The notes beneath the pieces were generated by a model. The model was not told the origin of the DNA. It did no database searches and was given only the letters and a program-made list of their open reading frames with translations. From NCBI GenBank assembly GCA_003339415.1, contig PDHQ01000358.1, positions 1 to 32,067 on the forward strand: DNA of 32,067 nucleotides, given 5' to 3'. Within the stretch, counting starts at the first letter, position 1, and each line of letters starts with the position of its first letter. The stretch comes from Ophiocordyceps camponoti-saundersi (nom. inval.). Its lineage: Eukaryota; Ascomycota; Sordariomycetes; Hypocreales; Ophiocordycipitaceae. Positions 31,176 to 32,067 of the stretch are shown piece after piece. A program made the position numbers and the translations under genes.

Positions 31176-32067
31176 ACGTATAGCGCTTCGGGTAAACTAA
31201 AAAGACGCGTTTTATCCGTATCTTAGTTCGAGGAGCGGGAGTTAAGTCCTATATTTCGTTAACGTAGGTACGAAAAGATAAGGAGATTAACTATACTATA
31301 TAGGATAATAATAATATACCTAAGATAATAAGTATTTATCCCCTAAGGGATAAGGAAAGTAGTTAATAGGTTTATCCCTTAGGGGATAAGAAGAGTAATT
31401 AATAAGTTTATCCCTTAGGGGATAAGAAAAGTAGTTAATAAGTTTATCCCTTAAGGGATAAGAAGAGTAGTTAATAGGTTTATCCCTTAGGGGATAAGAA
31501 GAGCAGTTAACGAGTTTATCCCCTAAGGGATAAGAAGAGCAGTTAATAAGTTTATCCCCTAGGGGATAAGAAGAGCAGTTAATAAGTTTATCCCTTAGGG
31601 GATAAGAAGAGCAGTTAACGGGTTTATCCCTTAGGGGATAAGAAGAGCAGTTAATAAGTTTATCCCCTAGGGGATAAGAAGAGCAGTTAATAAGTTTATC
31701 CCTTAGGGGATAAGAAGAGCAGTTAACGGGTTTATCCCTTAGGGGATAAGACTAAGGGATAAGAAGAGCAGTTAACGGGTTTATCCCTTAGGGGATAAGA
31801 AGAGCAGTTAATAAGTTTGTCCCTTAGGGGATAAGAAGAGCAGTTAACGGGTTTATCCCTTAGGGGATAAGAAGAGCAGTTAACAGGTTTATCCCCTAGG
31901 GGATAAGAAGAGCAGTTAACGGGTTTGTCCCTTAGGGGATAAGAAGAGCAGTTAATAAGTTTATCCCCTAGGGGATAAGAAGAGCAGTTAATAAGTTTAT
32001 CCCTTAGGGGATAAGAAGAGCAGTTAACGGGTTTATCCCTTAGGGGACAAGACTAAGGGATAAGAAG
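31176..32067 (+). repeat. Ninth satellite block with long 36-bp array, open at window edge
   Basis: After the usual conserved segment the 36-bp array begins near 31,333 and runs to the end, about twenty units. Up to about 31,500 units carry GTAGTTAA or GTAATTAA; from 31501 every unit carries GCAGTTAA. Unit starts from there: 31501, 31537, 31573, 31609, 31645, 31681, 31717, then after a 13-bp insert 31766, 31802, 31838, 31874, 31910, 31946, 31982, 32018. A few units also keep TTTGTCCC (31802, 31910), AACAGG (31874) or GGGGACAAG (32043). The core TTATCCCCTAGGGGATAA is a perfect 18-bp palindrome. Confidence 0.93.
31751..31763 (+). repeat. 13-bp insert marking a 301-bp super-period
   Basis: ACTAAGGGATAAG is inserted between two 36-bp units here and again at 32052-32064, 301 bp later (8 x 36 + 13). 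The insert repeats part of the neighbouring unit (AAGGGATAAG), so it looks like a slipped partial duplication that was then copied as part of a larger unit. Confidence 0.88.

Larger units (their letters stand above)
1..32067. other. RIP-mutated, CpA/TpG-depleted heterochromatic DNA
   Basis: CpA and TpG are almost missing on both strands across the whole window while TpA is in great excess; CpG, CC and GG runs remain common. About ten TpG occur in the first 1,020 bases. ATG appears only about fifteen times on the plus strand, and stop codons are nearly all TAA or TAG. Family knowledge: repeat-induced point mutation in filamentous ascomycetes converts CpA to TpA in duplicated DNA, turning CAA, CAG and TGG codons into stops without shifting frame. 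The copia relic at 770-1444 shows exactly this. Two parts are less affected: about 24,880-25,400 and 31,501 to the right edge. GC looks like roughly one third by eye. Confidence 0.95.

Noticed and set aside
28461..32067. CRISPR-like pattern of regularly spaced repeats
   Set aside because: The units are contiguous or separated by conserved repeated sequence, not unique spacers, and the genome is eukaryotic by its RIP signature. It is a satellite.
31176..32067. Telomere repeat, because each unit contains TTAGGG within CCCTTAGGGG
   Set aside because: TTAGGG occurs once per 36-bp unit as part of a palindrome, never in direct tandem. It is not a telomeric array.
1..32067. Mitochondrial or bacterial AT-rich DNA
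   Set aside because: CpG is retained while CpA/TpG is nearly absent on both strands, and a copia relic is present. Mitochondrial or bacterial AT-richness does not produce this pattern.

Overview
The window looks like deep heterochromatin of a filamentous ascomycete (Pezizomycotina-type fungus). The basis is an extreme, two-strand loss of CpA and TpG together with a large excess of TpA, while CpG, CpC and GpG remain. In the first 1,020 bases I count about ten TpG, where base composition would predict around sixty. This is the signature of repeat-induced point mutation (RIP), which converts CpA to TpA in duplicated DNA. One consequence is that ATG and TGA are very rare and every reading frame is broken by TAA/TAG. 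I see no intact protein gene, tRNA, rRNA or CRISPR array. Everything recognisable is a mutated repeat, a gene relic or a satellite. The species cannot be named from this.

Layout. 0.77-1.44 kb: the RNase H end of a Ty1/copia retrotransposon, still in one frame. 1.64-8.4 kb: four diverged copies of one unidentified gene-bearing repeat. The first is on the minus strand, then come three on the plus strand, so the first and third form a large inverted repeat. 8.5-11.5 kb: coding-like relics, best read on the minus strand. 12.2-15.6 kb: three copies of a roughly 0.5-0.6 kb repeat (family F), with a fourth at 23.1-23.7 kb. Each carries two copies of a TTAATTAAATAGTT-like box about 320 bp apart. 15.6-17.1 kb: more coding-like relics. 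17.5-18.6 and 24.0-26.0 kb: two copies of an element (family G) that begins with an array of degenerate 36-bp repeats. 18.6-23.2 kb: a very long plus-strand coding-like frame running into the fourth F repeat. 26.2-28.3 kb: family E repeats and a further relic. 28.3-32.07 kb: a satellite block that runs off the right edge.

The satellite is the most striking object. A 36-bp unit with an 18-bp palindromic core is combined with a conserved 202-bp non-36 segment. Successive higher-order blocks measure 418, 418, 274, 274, 382, 310 and 418 bp, which is exactly 202 + 36n with n = 6, 6, 2, 2, 5, 3, 6. At about 31,501 the array changes abruptly from units mutated at one CpA (GTAG) to units that keep it (GCAG) and continue to the window edge. 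This suggests recent expansion of unmutated units beside an old mutated array. The same 36-bp repeat sits inside family G, so the satellite may derive from repeats inside a transposon.

Limits: frames were read by eye. In this DNA antisense frames can also look protein-like, so coding relics without a recognised domain have low confidence and their strand is sometimes uncertain.
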